A stretch of 64,000 nucleotides of DNA from Butyrivibrio fibrisolvens 16/4. Its GTDB lineage: Bacteria; Bacillota; Clostridia; Lachnospirales; Lachnospiraceae. The notes beneath the pieces were generated by a model. The model made no database searches, was not told the DNA's origin, and saw only the letters and a list, made by a program, of their open reading frames with translations. The translations under genes and the position numbers were made by a program. Positions 46,722-55,937 of the stretch are shown piece after piece (positions within the stretch are counted from its first letter, which is position 1; each line of letters begins with the position of its first letter). Where the stretch lies: NCBI GenBank assembly GCA_000209815.1, contig FP929036.1:288296-352295 (forward strand), read 5' to 3'.

Positions 46722-47594
46722 TTAATAAGAAATTACTTCGTAGCCTGTCTCAGTAACAAGTACCTGATACTCCCACTGAGCAGAAGGCTTTCCGTCGAGA
46801 GTAGAAACCTCCCAACCATTGTTAGGGTCAGTCTTAATCTTCTGTGTTCCCATATTAATCATAGGCTCGATTGTAAACATAAATCCTGGAACCAAAAGAA
46901 GCTCTGTGCCAGGAAGTGTGTTATATCCTACCCAAGGCTCCTCGTGGAACTCTAATCCTACGCCATGTCCACCAATCTCGCGAACAACCTGATATCCATT
47001 AGCGTGAGCGTGCTTACAAATAGCAGCACCTACATCACCCAGGAATCCCCAAGGCTTAACCTGCTCTAGACCAAGGTCACAACACTCCTTTGTAACCTCT
47101 ACCAGCTTCTTTGTCTCTGGATCAACATCTCCTATCATAAACATTCTTGATGAATCTGAATAATAGCCATCAAGAATTGTTGAGCAATCTACGTTAACAA
47201 TATCTCCGCTTCTAAGAATAACATCCTTTGAAGGATAGCCGTGACATACCTGATCATTTACTGATGTACATACGCTGTAAGGGAACCCCTCGTAATTAAG
47301 TGGTGCTGGAATACCACCCATTTTTGTAGTGGTGTCATAAACAATCTTATCAATCTCTGCTGTGTTCATTCCCTCGTGAATGGCCTCAGCAACTGCATCA
47401 AGACAAGCCATATTGATTACTGCTGACTGTCTGATTTTCTCTACCTGCTCTGGCGTCTTTAGCATATCGTGTGTAGGAACCTTGTGGCCCTTCACTGCAA
47501 AGCTTTCGATTTTTCTATCCATAGCCTCATGGCACTGCTTATACTTGCGCCCACTGCCACACCAGCAAGGGTCGTTTCTATTTATCTTAATCAT
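46722..47594 (-). CDS. map: Methionine aminopeptidase type I with SEC-C zinc motif
   Basis: 290 residues from ATG 47594 (AAAGGA upstream). An N-terminal SEC-C motif (NRNDPCWCGSGRKYKQCH) is fused to the pita-bread metalloprotease fold, with metal ligands in VNVDCSTILDGYYSDSSR, GHGVGLEFHEEPWV and FTIEPMIN. It removes the initiator Met from new proteins; the SEC-C tail probably binds ribosomes or zinc. Placed between the PPIase-like gene (13 bases upstream) and the pseudouridine synthase. Confidence 0.95.
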   Translation of the reverse strand: MIKINRNDPCWCGSGRKYKQCHEAMDRKIESFAVKGHKVPTHDMLKTPEQVEKIRQSAVINMACLDAVAEAIHEGMNTAEIDKIVYDTTTKMGGIPAPLNYEGFPYSVCTSVNDQVCHGYPSKDVILRSGDIVNVDCSTILDGYYSDSSRMFMIGDVDPETKKLVEVTKECCDLGLEQVKPWGFLGDVGAAICKHAHANGYQVVREIGGHGVGLEFHEEPWVGYNTLPGTELLLVPGFMFTIEPMINMGTQKIKTDPNNGWEVSTLDGKPSAQWEYQVLVTETGYEVISY

Positions 47595-47607
47595 ATTAAA
47601 ATCCTTT

Positions 47608-48329
47608 CTACCTCTTGTCTTTAATCTTTTCCTTGTCCGCATCAGTTAATCCATTAATATAATTTAACTTTGTATGTTCAAGAGTGATATCACCCATTAC
47701 AAACTTTTGCCATAGCTTTTTATTTATCTTAACAGAATGTTCATCCCGTATAAGACTATAATAATAACCGTCATATTTATAGGCAGCCTGACTAGGTCCC
47801 TGTTCCTTAGCCAGATAATCCTGATATTTCTCAGCAATAGCCACTATCCTAATCTGCTCATTGATAGTCTCTTCATCACAAGGAAGATTTTCCCACTGAA
47901 CATCCAGCATATCTTCCCAGAAATCGGTAATTGCAAATGCAAGCTCATCTTCCTCTGATGCTGTAAGGGTATCCATTCCCTCGGCAACTGCCATCTGATA
48001 AAAAAGATAATCATGGACCGCCATTCCCATAACTACATCCTTGGCCTCTTCCTGAATGAAAGTATCATTAGTATGAAGATTCCAATAATCCTTGGTGTAA
48101 TCAGGATTATAAATTCTAGCCTGCTCTTCAACCTTTCGCTCCTCATAAAGAATATAAAAGGCCAAATCCCTAAAAGTCACTTCTTTTTCATCCACAGTAA
48201 CAGCTACATCATCCAAATGCTCACTATAAATAAGGGGACCTCTTCCATCCCCCATGGTGATGAGTGCGTATACCACTACGGCTACGCACACAAGAAGCAC
48301 TATCGGTTTTACAAGCTTTTTAGAATCAT
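47608..48329 (-). CDS. Membrane-anchored protein resembling a SurA/PrsA N-terminal domain (frame broken near start)
   Basis: About 240 residues if one A is added at 48317-48321; then an ATG at 48329 overlaps the NlpC/P60 stop and gives MILKKLVKPIVLLVCVAVVV, a clear membrane anchor. Without it only a GTG start inside the helix is open. The outside part (VDEKEVTFRDLAFYILYEERKVEEQARIYN, then helices) resembles the N-terminal chaperone region of peptidyl-prolyl isomerase foldases, but no PPIase domain follows. May help fold the neighbouring secreted wall hydrolase. Confidence 0.65.
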
Positions 48330-49414
48330 AGTACCCTTCGTATTGTAATAATCGAATGACATGTAACTGGTCTATAATTTGTAATACCAGTTGCCGTACT
48401 CTGAGCCTCTACTATAAGTCCATTACCTGCATAAATAGCAACGTGTCCCGGATAACAAACAATATCACCCGGCTGCATGTAATTATAGCTAACTTCCTGT
48501 CCTACACCTCTAAATGAACCAGATGTCATACGCGAACCATAAGTGATACCGAAGTTTGCCAGTACACCCTGCACAAAGCCTGAACAATCGCAACCATTAG
48601 TCAGGGATGTTCCTCCCCAGACATATCTATTTCCAACAAACTGATTTGCATAGGATACAACACTAGAACCACTGGTACCTGTCTTATAGCCAGGATTCAA
48701 ATCTCCATTTACATTATAACCACCAGTAGTCTTAACAGCTCCATTACCAGCCGCTGCTCTTGCAGCTGCTTCTGCGGCTCTACGGGCAGCCTCTCTAGCT
48801 GCAATCTCCTTGGCCAGCTTCAGCTCGGCATCCAAATCATCCATCTCGCCGCGCTTTTCTGTAACCATCGCTTCCAAAGCAGCTTCCTGAGTCTTTAATT
48901 CCTTTTTCGCAGCCTCTAAGGAAACCTTTTCCTCTTCTAAGGCTTTTGCCAACTCTTCTATTTCTGCCTGAGTAGCAATAAACTGATCTAGCTTTTCTCT
49001 ATCGTAATCGTAAACGCTATTAGCGTACTCCATTCGATTCAAGAACTGTGTAATGGAACCAGAGGAAATAAGCATTTCTAAAACGCTCTCCTGTGGTGTC
49101 TCGTACATATACTTTATACGAAGCTTCATCGCAGCATACTGATCTTCCTTTGCTGCGGTAGCCTCTGCAAGAGAAGCCTGAGTATCCTCTATCTCCGCCT
49201 CTGTATCTGTAATCTCTGCATTAATCTCTGCAATCTGGCTAACCAATGCATACAAATCCGCATCTAAAGCATCTATCTCATCCTGCAAGGCATCCTGTTC
49301 CTGCTCAATCTCCCTGATAGAGCGAACCGCATTGGCTACAGTAGAATCCGAAGCAAGAATAGAAATGCAAACTACTGCGCATACTGCCGCCTTCGCTAAC
49401 TTTTCATATTTCAT
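48326..49414 (-). CDS. Secreted NlpC/P60 peptidoglycan hydrolase with coiled coil (PcsB-like)
   Basis: About 362 residues from ATG 49414 (GGAG nine bases upstream). Signal peptide, then two long coiled-coil stretches (about 30-220: REIEQEQDALQDEIDALDAD, KALEEEKVSLEAAKKELK), a Gly-rich linker and an NlpC/P60 domain with catalytic Cys in LTNGCDCSGFVQGVL and His in YPGHVAIYAGNG. The layout matches PcsB/CwlO-type hydrolases, which are activated through FtsEX via the coiled coil. Overlaps the membrane-anchored gene downstream by four bases. Confidence 0.92.
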   Translation of the reverse strand: MKYEKLAKAAVCAVVCISILASDSTVANAVRSIREIEQEQDALQDEIDALDADLYALVSQIAEINAEITDTEAEIEDTQASLAEATAAKEDQYAAMKLRIKYMYETPQESVLEMLISSGSITQFLNRMEYANSVYDYDREKLDQFIATQAEIEELAKALEEEKVSLEAAKKELKTQEAALEAMVTEKRGEMDDLDAELKLAKEIAAREAARRAAEAAARAAAGNGAVKTTGGYNVNGDLNPGYKTGTSGSSVVSYANQFVGNRYVWGGTSLTNGCDCSGFVQGVLANFGITYGSRMTSGSFRGVGQEVSYNYMQPGDIVCYPGHVAIYAGNGLIVEAQSTATGITNYRPVTCHSIITIRRVL

Positions 49415-49516
49415 AACTAATATCTCCAAAATGGCAAACCCTATATCTAGGGCATTATTACATAATCTCTCTATATTATGATACAAGTTATGGAAACCCA
49501 TTTCAACCTATATACA

Positions 49517-49556
49517 AAAAGAAAACGACCCCAGCCTAAGCTGAGGTCGCGTTTGA
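49517..49556 (-). terminator. Terminator of veg
   Basis: Minus strand CGCGACCTCAGCTTAGGCTGGGGTCG followed by TTTTCTTTTT. Confidence 0.87.
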
Positions 49557-49575
49557 AGCCATTATGAAATTGTAA

Positions 49576-49815
49576 CTAGCAAAGTTTCATGCGAATTTCC
49601 TTAGTAATTATGTCTGTATAGCTGAAGGATAACAACTGTGATGGACATGTCTCGGTGTCGTCAACTAATATAGTAAAAACACTTGGGTAAGCTTCTTGAA
49701 TAACACCTTGCTGAATGTCAACCTTGTTACGCCCCTTGTCTAACTGAATAACAACTCTACTACCGCACTGCGATCTGACTGATTCGCGCACCTTGTCAAA
49801 GTCCTCTCGTTCCAT
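49576..49815 (-). CDS. veg: Veg family protein
   Basis: 79 residues: VRESVRSQCGSRVVIQLDKGRNKV and PSVFTILVDDTETCPSQLLSFSYTDIIT, the Veg signature. In Bacillus veg is a strongly transcribed small gene linked to biofilm gene control; the molecular role is not settled. Very strong ribosome site (GGGGGAG) and a consensus promoter fit high expression here too. Confidence 0.95.
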   Translation of the reverse strand: MEREDFDKVRESVRSQCGSRVVIQLDKGRNKVDIQQGVIQEAYPSVFTILVDDTETCPSQLLSFSYTDIITKEIRMKLC

Positions 49816-49880
49816 GATGTCTCCCCCTTTTCTAGCAATATAAATATTGCAGTTCTAGCAATTTATATTTTGCTGGTTGT

Positions 49881-49909
49881 AGTTTATCACTTTTTGTGTA
49901 ATTTGTCAA
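49881..49909 (-). promoter_or_regulatory. veg promoter
   Basis: Minus strand TTGACA (49904-49909), 17-bp spacer, TAAACT (49881-49886). Between it and the gene, TTGCTAGAA is directly repeated (49829-49865). The rest of 49816-50099 holds the divergent plsC promoter and nothing else seen. Confidence 0.8.
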
Positions 49910-50099
49910 AATTTTATACAAGTTTTTTGAATATTTATAATAAAAAAACCTTCTTGCACCTTGAAATTGTTATAGTTTATAACACTTATTAAAACTAAAT
50001 TAAAGTCTTTAGTTTCGCTATCGTTTCCTAATTTTCATTTATTTGCTTATTACTAGTGACTATTTTATAATTAATGTATATAAAAACTTGGAGGTCAAC

Positions 50100-50831
50100 A
50101 TGGTTAGAACTATATTTACAGTTTTATTTATCACTATTTTCTTGATTATAAGTATCCCAATTTGGGCTATTTTATTTATCCTGGGTCTTTTCAATAAACG
50201 TGCAAAAGATGTTATCGACTATAAAATCGTAGCCTGGGCATTCGGTGTAGTTGCTTTCATAGCTGGTGCAAAATACGAGGTTCACGGCCTTGAAAACATT
50301 CCTAAGGATAAAGCAGTTTTATTTGTTGGTAACCACCAGAGCTACTTCGATGTTGTTATCGGTTATCATCTTTGCCCTGCTGTTACAGGATTTCTTGCAA
50401 AGGATGACATTAGAAAGGTTCCACTTCTTAGTACTTGGATGGTAATGAATTATTGCCTTTTCCTTACAAGAACAGATCCTCGTCAGGATTTAAAGCTAAT
50501 TCTAAAGGCACAGGAGCATATTAAGGCTGGCATCAATATGTTTGTGTTCCCAGAAGGCACACGTTCTAAGACTGGTGAGATGGCAGAATTCCACGAAGCA
50601 TCACTTAAGGTTGCCACAAAGACTAATAGCCTTATCGTACCAGTTTGCTTCACAAACACTCGTCAGGTTCTGGAGGCCCATATGCCTAAGTGCAAACGCG
50701 CAAAGGTTATAGTTACCTTCCTTCCTCCAATTGATCCAAACGCTCTCGAAGGTGAAAATAAAAAACGCCCTGGAGCTTATATCCAAGGCATTATGGCTAA
50801 GCAGCTCGAAGCGGACAAAAAATTACTATAA
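50100..50831 (+). CDS. plsC: 1-acyl-sn-glycerol-3-phosphate acyltransferase
   Basis: 243 residues from ATG 50100 (GGAGG five bases upstream). An N-terminal membrane helix precedes the acyltransferase domain with motif I NHQSYFDVV and motif III FPEGTRSKTGE, both complete. It makes phosphatidic acid from lysophosphatidic acid at the membrane. Length is normal. Ends at a terminator shared with murF. Confidence 0.95.
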   Translation: MVRTIFTVLFITIFLIISIPIWAILFILGLFNKRAKDVIDYKIVAWAFGVVAFIAGAKYEVHGLENIPKDKAVLFVGNHQSYFDVVIGYHLCPAVTGFLAKDDIRKVPLLSTWMVMNYCLFLTRTDPRQDLKLILKAQEHIKAGINMFVFPEGTRSKTGEMAEFHEASLKVATKTNSLIVPVCFTNTRQVLEAHMPKCKRAKVIVTFLPPIDPNALEGENKKRPGAYIQGIMAKQLEADKKLL

Positions 50832-50840
50832 ATATATTAA

Positions 50841-50874
50841 CCCCCAGTTACGGCAACCCTACTGGGGGTTTTTG
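50841..50874. terminator. Bidirectional terminator between plsC and murF
   Basis: CCCCCAGTTACGGCAACCCTACTGGGGGTTTTT, between convergent stops. Confidence 0.88.
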
Positions 50875-50875
50875 A

Positions 50876-52255
50876 TTACTCAAATCTTGTTTGTATCGCT
50901 TCTACGACGGTCGAGAAATTCATAAAGTGTGATGCCTTTACTAAGATGGTATCGCCACCACGAATTATTGGTAATAAGTCTTCTAACATAGCTTCTACAT
51001 TGGTATAGTGATGTGCCATGCAGGAGCTATTTTTTTGACTAAGAGAATTATTAATCTCCTCTGATAAATCACCTACTGTAAATACGTATCCAATGTGATT
51101 ATCCTCAAGAGTCTGTCCAATCTCATAGTGAAGCTGACGTTCGTCATCTCCCAGCTCACCCATATCACCAAGAACTGCTATAGTGCGGCCTGGAGCCTTT
51201 CCAAGAACCTCAATAGAAGCCTTCATAGATACAGGATTTGCATTGTAGCAATCATCAATTATTGTTATGTCTCTAACCTCGATGACATTGTTACGACCTG
51301 CGATTGTGCTGGCTTTTTCAAGGCCCTTCTTAATCTCTTCGTTTGAAAGACCAAGCACCTTACCTACAGCTGCTGCTGCAAGGGCATTCATTACATTATG
51401 AGTTCCAGGAAGCTGAATAGTAGCCTCAAAGCTTTCACCAAATAAATTGATAACAGCTCTTGTCCCAGTCATTCCCTCTGCAACAATATCGCTGGCGCTG
51501 ACTTCCTGCCCATTGAGACCATAGAAAATCTTGTTAAGACCAAGTGTGTCTGCATTAATAAGCTTGTCATCATCTCCATTAAGGATGACTGTACCGTTCT
51601 TTGGCATATGCTCAAACACTTCTGTCTTAGCCTGAAGAATACCATCACGACTCTTTAAAAATTCCAGATGGCACTGACCAATATTTGTCATAACAACATA
51701 ATCTGGCTTTGCAATATCTCCAAGACGGTGCATCTCACCAAAATCAGAAATTCCCATCTCCACAACTGCAACCTGATGCTCATCCTTGATACGGCAAATT
51801 GTAAGTGGAAGACCTATCTCATTATTGAAATTTCCTTCTGTCTTAAGCACATTAAACTTTGTGGCAAGCACAGATGAAAGCATCTCCTTTGTGCTGGTCT
51901 TTCCTACACTACCAATAACACCAATAACCGGAATGTTCAGCTGCATTCTATAGTCTGTGGCAATCTGTTTTAAAGCTAACTTTGTATCTTCAACGATAAT
52001 ATAAGGACCTGAAACATTTTCCAGCTTTCTTTCAGAAAGACTAGCTAATGCCCCCTTTGAAAAAGCATCCTCTATAAAATCGTGTCCATCTACTCGTGCT
52101 CCAACCATAGGTATAAAGAGGAAATCCTTTTCCACCTTACGATTGTCGTTAACTGCACCCTGAATCTCTGAATTTTTAAGGGCCTCCCTGCCCTCAGGCA
52201 ATATAAGCTGCCCCTTTACTACCTGGGCAACATGTGCCAATGTCATGTTCTTCAT
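50876..52255 (-). CDS. murF: UDP-N-acetylmuramoyl-tripeptide-D-alanyl-D-alanine ligase
   Basis: 459 residues. ATP site GVIGSVGKTSTKEML, EMGISDFGEM, NALAAAAVGKVLGL, DDCYNANPVSM and AVLGDMGELGDD, all MurF-type Mur ligase motifs. Adds D-Ala-D-Ala to the UDP-MurNAc tripeptide in the cytoplasm. It lies 52 bases after ddl on the same strand, so the dipeptide is made and used by one unit. Confidence 0.97.
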   Translation of the reverse strand: MKNMTLAHVAQVVKGQLILPEGREALKNSEIQGAVNDNRKVEKDFLFIPMVGARVDGHDFIEDAFSKGALASLSERKLENVSGPYIIVEDTKLALKQIATDYRMQLNIPVIGVIGSVGKTSTKEMLSSVLATKFNVLKTEGNFNNEIGLPLTICRIKDEHQVAVVEMGISDFGEMHRLGDIAKPDYVVMTNIGQCHLEFLKSRDGILQAKTEVFEHMPKNGTVILNGDDDKLINADTLGLNKIFYGLNGQEVSASDIVAEGMTGTRAVINLFGESFEATIQLPGTHNVMNALAAAAVGKVLGLSNEEIKKGLEKASTIAGRNNVIEVRDITIIDDCYNANPVSMKASIEVLGKAPGRTIAVLGDMGELGDDERQLHYEIGQTLEDNHIGYVFTVGDLSEEINNSLSQKNSSCMAHHYTNVEAMLEDLLPIIRGGDTILVKASHFMNFSTVVEAIQTRFE

Positions 52256-52307
52256 ATATCTTTCTCTCTAACCGATATGGTCCCAATGACCAAAATTTAA
52301 AATATTC

Positions 52308-53351
52308 TTATGAATACTTCTTTAACGAAACTACAATTAATTTCTCACACAAATCCTCGAAGTCCATTCCTGTAACCTTTGCTTCCTGTGGAAGAAGGCT
52401 AGTAGGTGTCATTCCAGGAAGAGTGTTAGCCTCTAAGCAATAAATATTTTCATCCTTATCCATCATAAAATCAATACGTGCATAAGTTGTAAGACCAAGT
52501 GCCTTGTATGCCATTACAGCGTACTTGCGCATTTTATCTGTAGCCTTGTGGCTGATTTCTGCAGGACAGGTCTCCACAGCTGAGCCAGCAGCATATTTAT
52601 TCTTGTAATCATAGAAGCCCTGCTTTGGAGCAATCTCAATAATAGGAAGAGCCTTTCCTTCGATAACACCATCTGAAAATTCTCTACCTGAAATAAACTG
52701 CTCTACAACAACCTCATCCTCCCATTCAAAGGCTGCATCAAGAGCCGCATTAAGCTCCTCTGGCTCGTTTACGATAGTAACACCAATTGAAGAGCCACCG
52801 CAGTTAGGCTTAACAATACAAGGGAACTTGTCGAACTTGAATTTCTTTCTATTTTCCTTTTTAAGGGATGTGCCTGTTGGAACTGGAACGCCTGCTTTTT
52901 CAATGACATTCTTAGTCATCTGCTTGTCCATGGCAATGGCACTTGAAAGATAATCATTGCCTGTATATTTTATTCCAAATAAATCAAAGGCAGCCTGAAC
53001 CTTTCCGCTTTCTCCCTCGCCACCGTGAAGCGCCATAAATACCACATCAGCCTTCTGGCATATTTTTATAACGTTTGGTCCGAAAAAGCTTGGGCTCTGA
53101 TCTGGACGGCTAGCCTTAATAGCCTTGATATCTGGAGCCTCTGTAGGAATATCAGAAACCTTTACAGAATTTGCCTCACTGTTTTCAAAAATATCAGTGA
53201 TATCGCAATCTGCATCCTTGTATCCCATAAAGACATCAAGAACCAGTGCTCTATGTCCTCTGTTTCTAAGGGCTTTTGCTACCATTGTACCAGACTTAAA
53301 GGAAACATCTCTCTCTGAGCTTAATCCACCAGCCAAAACTACTATATCCAT
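52308..53351 (-). CDS. ddl: D-alanine--D-alanine ligase
   Basis: 347 residues from ATG 53351 (AAAGG upstream; the TTG 15 bases earlier is not needed). VVLAGGLSSERDVSFKSG, MALHGGEGESGKVQAAFDLF, KPNCGGSSIGVTIV, EQFISGREFSDG and EANTLPGMTPTSLLPQEA are the ATP-grasp Ddl motifs. Makes the D-Ala-D-Ala used by MurF downstream. Nothing in the sequence points to D-lactate specificity, which would need alignment of the ligand-binding omega loop. Confidence 0.97.
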   Translation of the reverse strand: MDIVVLAGGLSSERDVSFKSGTMVAKALRNRGHRALVLDVFMGYKDADCDITDIFENSEANSVKVSDIPTEAPDIKAIKASRPDQSPSFFGPNVIKICQKADVVFMALHGGEGESGKVQAAFDLFGIKYTGNDYLSSAIAMDKQMTKNVIEKAGVPVPTGTSLKKENRKKFKFDKFPCIVKPNCGGSSIGVTIVNEPEELNAALDAAFEWEDEVVVEQFISGREFSDGVIEGKALPIIEIAPKQGFYDYKNKYAAGSAVETCPAEISHKATDKMRKYAVMAYKALGLTTYARIDFMMDKDENIYCLEANTLPGMTPTSLLPQEAKVTGMDFEDLCEKLIVVSLKKYS

Positions 53352-53450
53352 ATAACTACCTTTCAATCTATCTAAATTATTATTTTACCTTGCGTTAATA
53401 TAGTATTTTTTTCGAAAAAATACAAGTACCATTGCATATTGTATCTATTA

Positions 53451-54356
53451 TTACTCTTTTAAATGTATGCGACTACTCCAGTGCATATGTCTCTTAAGCT
53501 TCTGTGCTGATTCTAAAAACTGCTTGGTAAGTTCTGCTCCTGTTTTGTCCCCCAGATATTCAAACACATCAATTTGAATCATCAAAGAATGAAAGAAGGT
53601 TCTGGTATCACTTTTATCCATATACTGACTAAAAATGTACTCAAGACAATCATTCACTGATGAATAGTCATTTTTAGTTACGCAAACCTTTGCGAGAGCG
53701 AAGGAAGCTTCTATATATTTATTTTTTACAAAAGGACTTCTGTGATCTATCTTATTAGCAAGAAGTCCCTTACATATTTTTTCTGCTGTGTTTACATCCC
53801 CCATAATCCTATAGGCTTCCCCTATCTCGTATAACATTTGATATTCTATCAGTGACAGCTTTACATTTGGCAAATCTTCAAAATCTGGTATCTTCCTCCT
53901 CAGTTCAAAGGTCTGGGTTATTTCGTCTAAGAACTGCTCTACCGACAATCCTCTTTTTCTTATAGAAATTAGATGTCCCAAGGCGTAATACTGCATATTC
54001 TCCCTCTTTTCATCCTCATCATTTTCTCCCTCCGCCTCTTCCATCAATTCTTTAAACTTGTCCAACTTCCTTTCAATCTCATCTCCACGCCCCTTCTTTA
54101 TAGCTTCAAGCAGTTCCTTTCTTGCCTCCTTAAAACCAAATACGCTTTCCATCCATAATTCATCGTAAATAATTCCAATAGTTTCAAATACACTATTTAA
54201 TTTCATAAATATCCTTCTGCTTGGTAATTCCCGTCCCGCCTCAAATCTAGCTATCGTACTTACAGCACAATCCAGCTTTTCGGCCAGCTGCTGTTGGGTC
54301 AGCTCAAATTCTTTCCTCAGCCACTTTACAAAAATTCCAAAACTTGTTTTGTGCAT
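53451..54356 (-). CDS. XRE-type regulator with TPR-like C-terminal region
   Basis: 301 residues. Helix-turn-helix at about 6-60 (LRKEFELTQQQLAEKLDCAVSTIARFEAGRELPS), then all-helical, TPR-like repeats (YQMLYEIGEAYRIMGDVNTAEKICKGLL). This layout matches regulators of the Rgg/PlcR/RNPP kind, which bind short signalling peptides, but no peptide gene is next to it. AGGAGG lies before ATG 54356 inside an 11-bp inverted repeat, suggesting self-control. Confidence 0.85.
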   Translation of the reverse strand: MHKTSFGIFVKWLRKEFELTQQQLAEKLDCAVSTIARFEAGRELPSRRIFMKLNSVFETIGIIYDELWMESVFGFKEARKELLEAIKKGRGDEIERKLDKFKELMEEAEGENDEDEKRENMQYYALGHLISIRKRGLSVEQFLDEITQTFELRRKIPDFEDLPNVKLSLIEYQMLYEIGEAYRIMGDVNTAEKICKGLLANKIDHRSPFVKNKYIEASFALAKVCVTKNDYSSVNDCLEYIFSQYMDKSDTRTFFHSLMIQIDVFEYLGDKTGAELTKQFLESAQKLKRHMHWSSRIHLKE

Positions 54357-54363
54357 AAAAATA

Positions 54364-54405
54364 CCTCCTATTGAAATAATGTTTTCGGATTATATCAATA
54401 GGAGG
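54364..54405 (-). promoter_or_regulatory. Promoter of the XRE gene with 11-bp inverted repeat
   Basis: Perfect arms CCTCCTATTGA and TCAATAGGAGG with 20 bases between, enclosing TGATATAAT (extended -10; TATAAT at 54389-54394). One arm holds the ribosome site. The other lies upstream of the predicted start, so the repeat acts as DNA, probably as an operator. Confidence 0.7.
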
Positions 54406-54444
54406 TTAAAATTCATTGATTAAAATTTTATAAAATTTAGAACT

Positions 54445-54976
54445 TTAGAACTCTGGTTCAATAAGACCATAAGCTCCGTTCTTTCTTTTGTATACTACGT
54501 TAATTTCATCAGTATCAGCATTTCTGAACATGAAGAAATCATGTCCTAACATTTCCATTTCAAGGCAAGCATCCTCAGCATACATTGGCTTCATATCAAA
54601 TTTCTTTGTACGGATAATCTGGATTTTCTCCTCATCCGCTACCTTTTCCTCAATGAAATCCTGAGCGAATATTACCCTTGAATCAGACTGCTTTCTGTCG
54701 ATAATCTTATTTCTGTGCTTTTTGAGCTGAGCCTCTAATGTGTTTGTAACAGCCTCGATGGAAGCGTACATATCAGATGTTACTTCCTCTGCTCTAAGAT
54801 AACTTCCCTTCATAGGGATTGTTACTTCTATTTTCTGACGTCCTTTCTCTACGTCTAGTGTTACGATTGCTTCAGTATCCTTATTAAAGTATTTGTCTAA
54901 TTTTTGAAGCGTTCCTCCACCGCTTCCTTAAGTCCTTGTGTTAATTCGATGTTTTTCCTGTGATTGTTGTTTTCAT
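54445..54976 (-). CDS. hpf: Long-form ribosome hibernation promoting factor (frame broken twice)
   Basis: With one A added at 54952-54956 and 54901-54905, the ATG at 54976 opens a 177-residue protein: MKTTITGKNIELTQGLKEAV and onward into the S30AE domain, then the dimerising C-terminal domain MLGHDFFMFRNADTDEINVVYKRKNGAYGLIEPEF, which is the best conserved part of long HPF. Length is exactly that of the family. The uncorrected frame lacks the first 55 residues. Long HPF joins two 70S ribosomes into 100S dimers in resting cells. Confidence 0.93.
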
Positions 54977-55148
54977 GATGTCGTACCACCTTTACCGAAG
55001 TATTTAATAAATCAGTTCTTCTTTTTTCAAAAAGGATTTGATTTATTATGTAATTAGTATATCAATACAATTTAAAAACCTCAAGATTTTATCTGATAAT
55101 TAATATTTTCTTAATAAATTGTAAATACATTTATCAAAGGAGCTTTAA

Positions 55149-55880
55149 ATGAAACATACAGCTATTATTACTGGAGCCAGCAGAGGTATCGGAAAGGCCA
55201 TTGCTAAAAGATTAGCTATGGAAGGTTACCATCTGGCACTTTTTTGTCATAACAATATAGATTTATTAAATGAATTTGCAGAAGAACTTCGCCAGGAATG
55301 TAAAGTGGAAGTTTATACTTATCAGGGGGATATCTCTGATTATGGCTTTACCATCCCAGCCTGTGAGGATGCATTAGCAAAACTGGGTCAGGTAGATGTA
55401 CTTATCAACAATGCAGGGATTGCCCATATCGGATTATTAACAGATATGACTATAGATGATTGGGATAATGTGATTAACACTAATCTATCTTCTGTATTCT
55501 ACACATCAAAGGCTGTAGCCCCTTCTATGGTTAGCCGTAGAACTGGCAATATCATCAACATCAGCTCTATGTGGGGAACAGTGGGTGCCAGCTGTGAGGT
55601 AGCCTATTCTGCATCCAAGGGTGGAGTAAATTCCTTTACAAAGGCATTCGCCAAGGAGCTTGCCCCTAATGGTGTAGCTGTAAATGCCATCACCTGCGGT
55701 GTAGTAGATACTGATATGAATGGACAGCTTTCAGAGGACGAAAAGGCTGAGCTTGCTGAGGAGATCCCTGTAGGCCGCTTCTGTGATCCATCAGAGATAG
55801 CTGAAACTGTTCTTAGCATAATAAATGCCCCATCGTATATGACAGGGCAAATTATCGGTGTTGATGGGGGCTACATTTAA
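55149..55880 (+). CDS. Short-chain dehydrogenase/reductase (FabG or YmfI-like)
   Basis: 243 residues. NAD(P) site TGASRGIGKAIA, NNAG in VLINNAGIAHIG, catalytic Ser in INISSMWG and YSASK (Tyr, Lys), end GQIIGVDGGYI. The sequence is FabG-like, but no fatty-acid genes are near, and single FabG-like SDRs of Clostridia include the elongation factor P 5-aminopentanone reductase YmfI. I cannot choose between them. CAAAGGAGC ribosome site upstream. Confidence 0.88.
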   Translation: MKHTAIITGASRGIGKAIAKRLAMEGYHLALFCHNNIDLLNEFAEELRQECKVEVYTYQGDISDYGFTIPACEDALAKLGQVDVLINNAGIAHIGLLTDMTIDDWDNVINTNLSSVFYTSKAVAPSMVSRRTGNIINISSMWGTVGASCEVAYSASKGGVNSFTKAFAKELAPNGVAVNAITCGVVDTDMNGQLSEDEKAELAEEIPVGRFCDPSEIAETVLSIINAPSYMTGQIIGVDGGYI

Positions 55881-55937
55881 TACACTACCTAAACTATATT
55901 TTTACTTACACCTATAAAAAATTAAAAAATCAAATAT

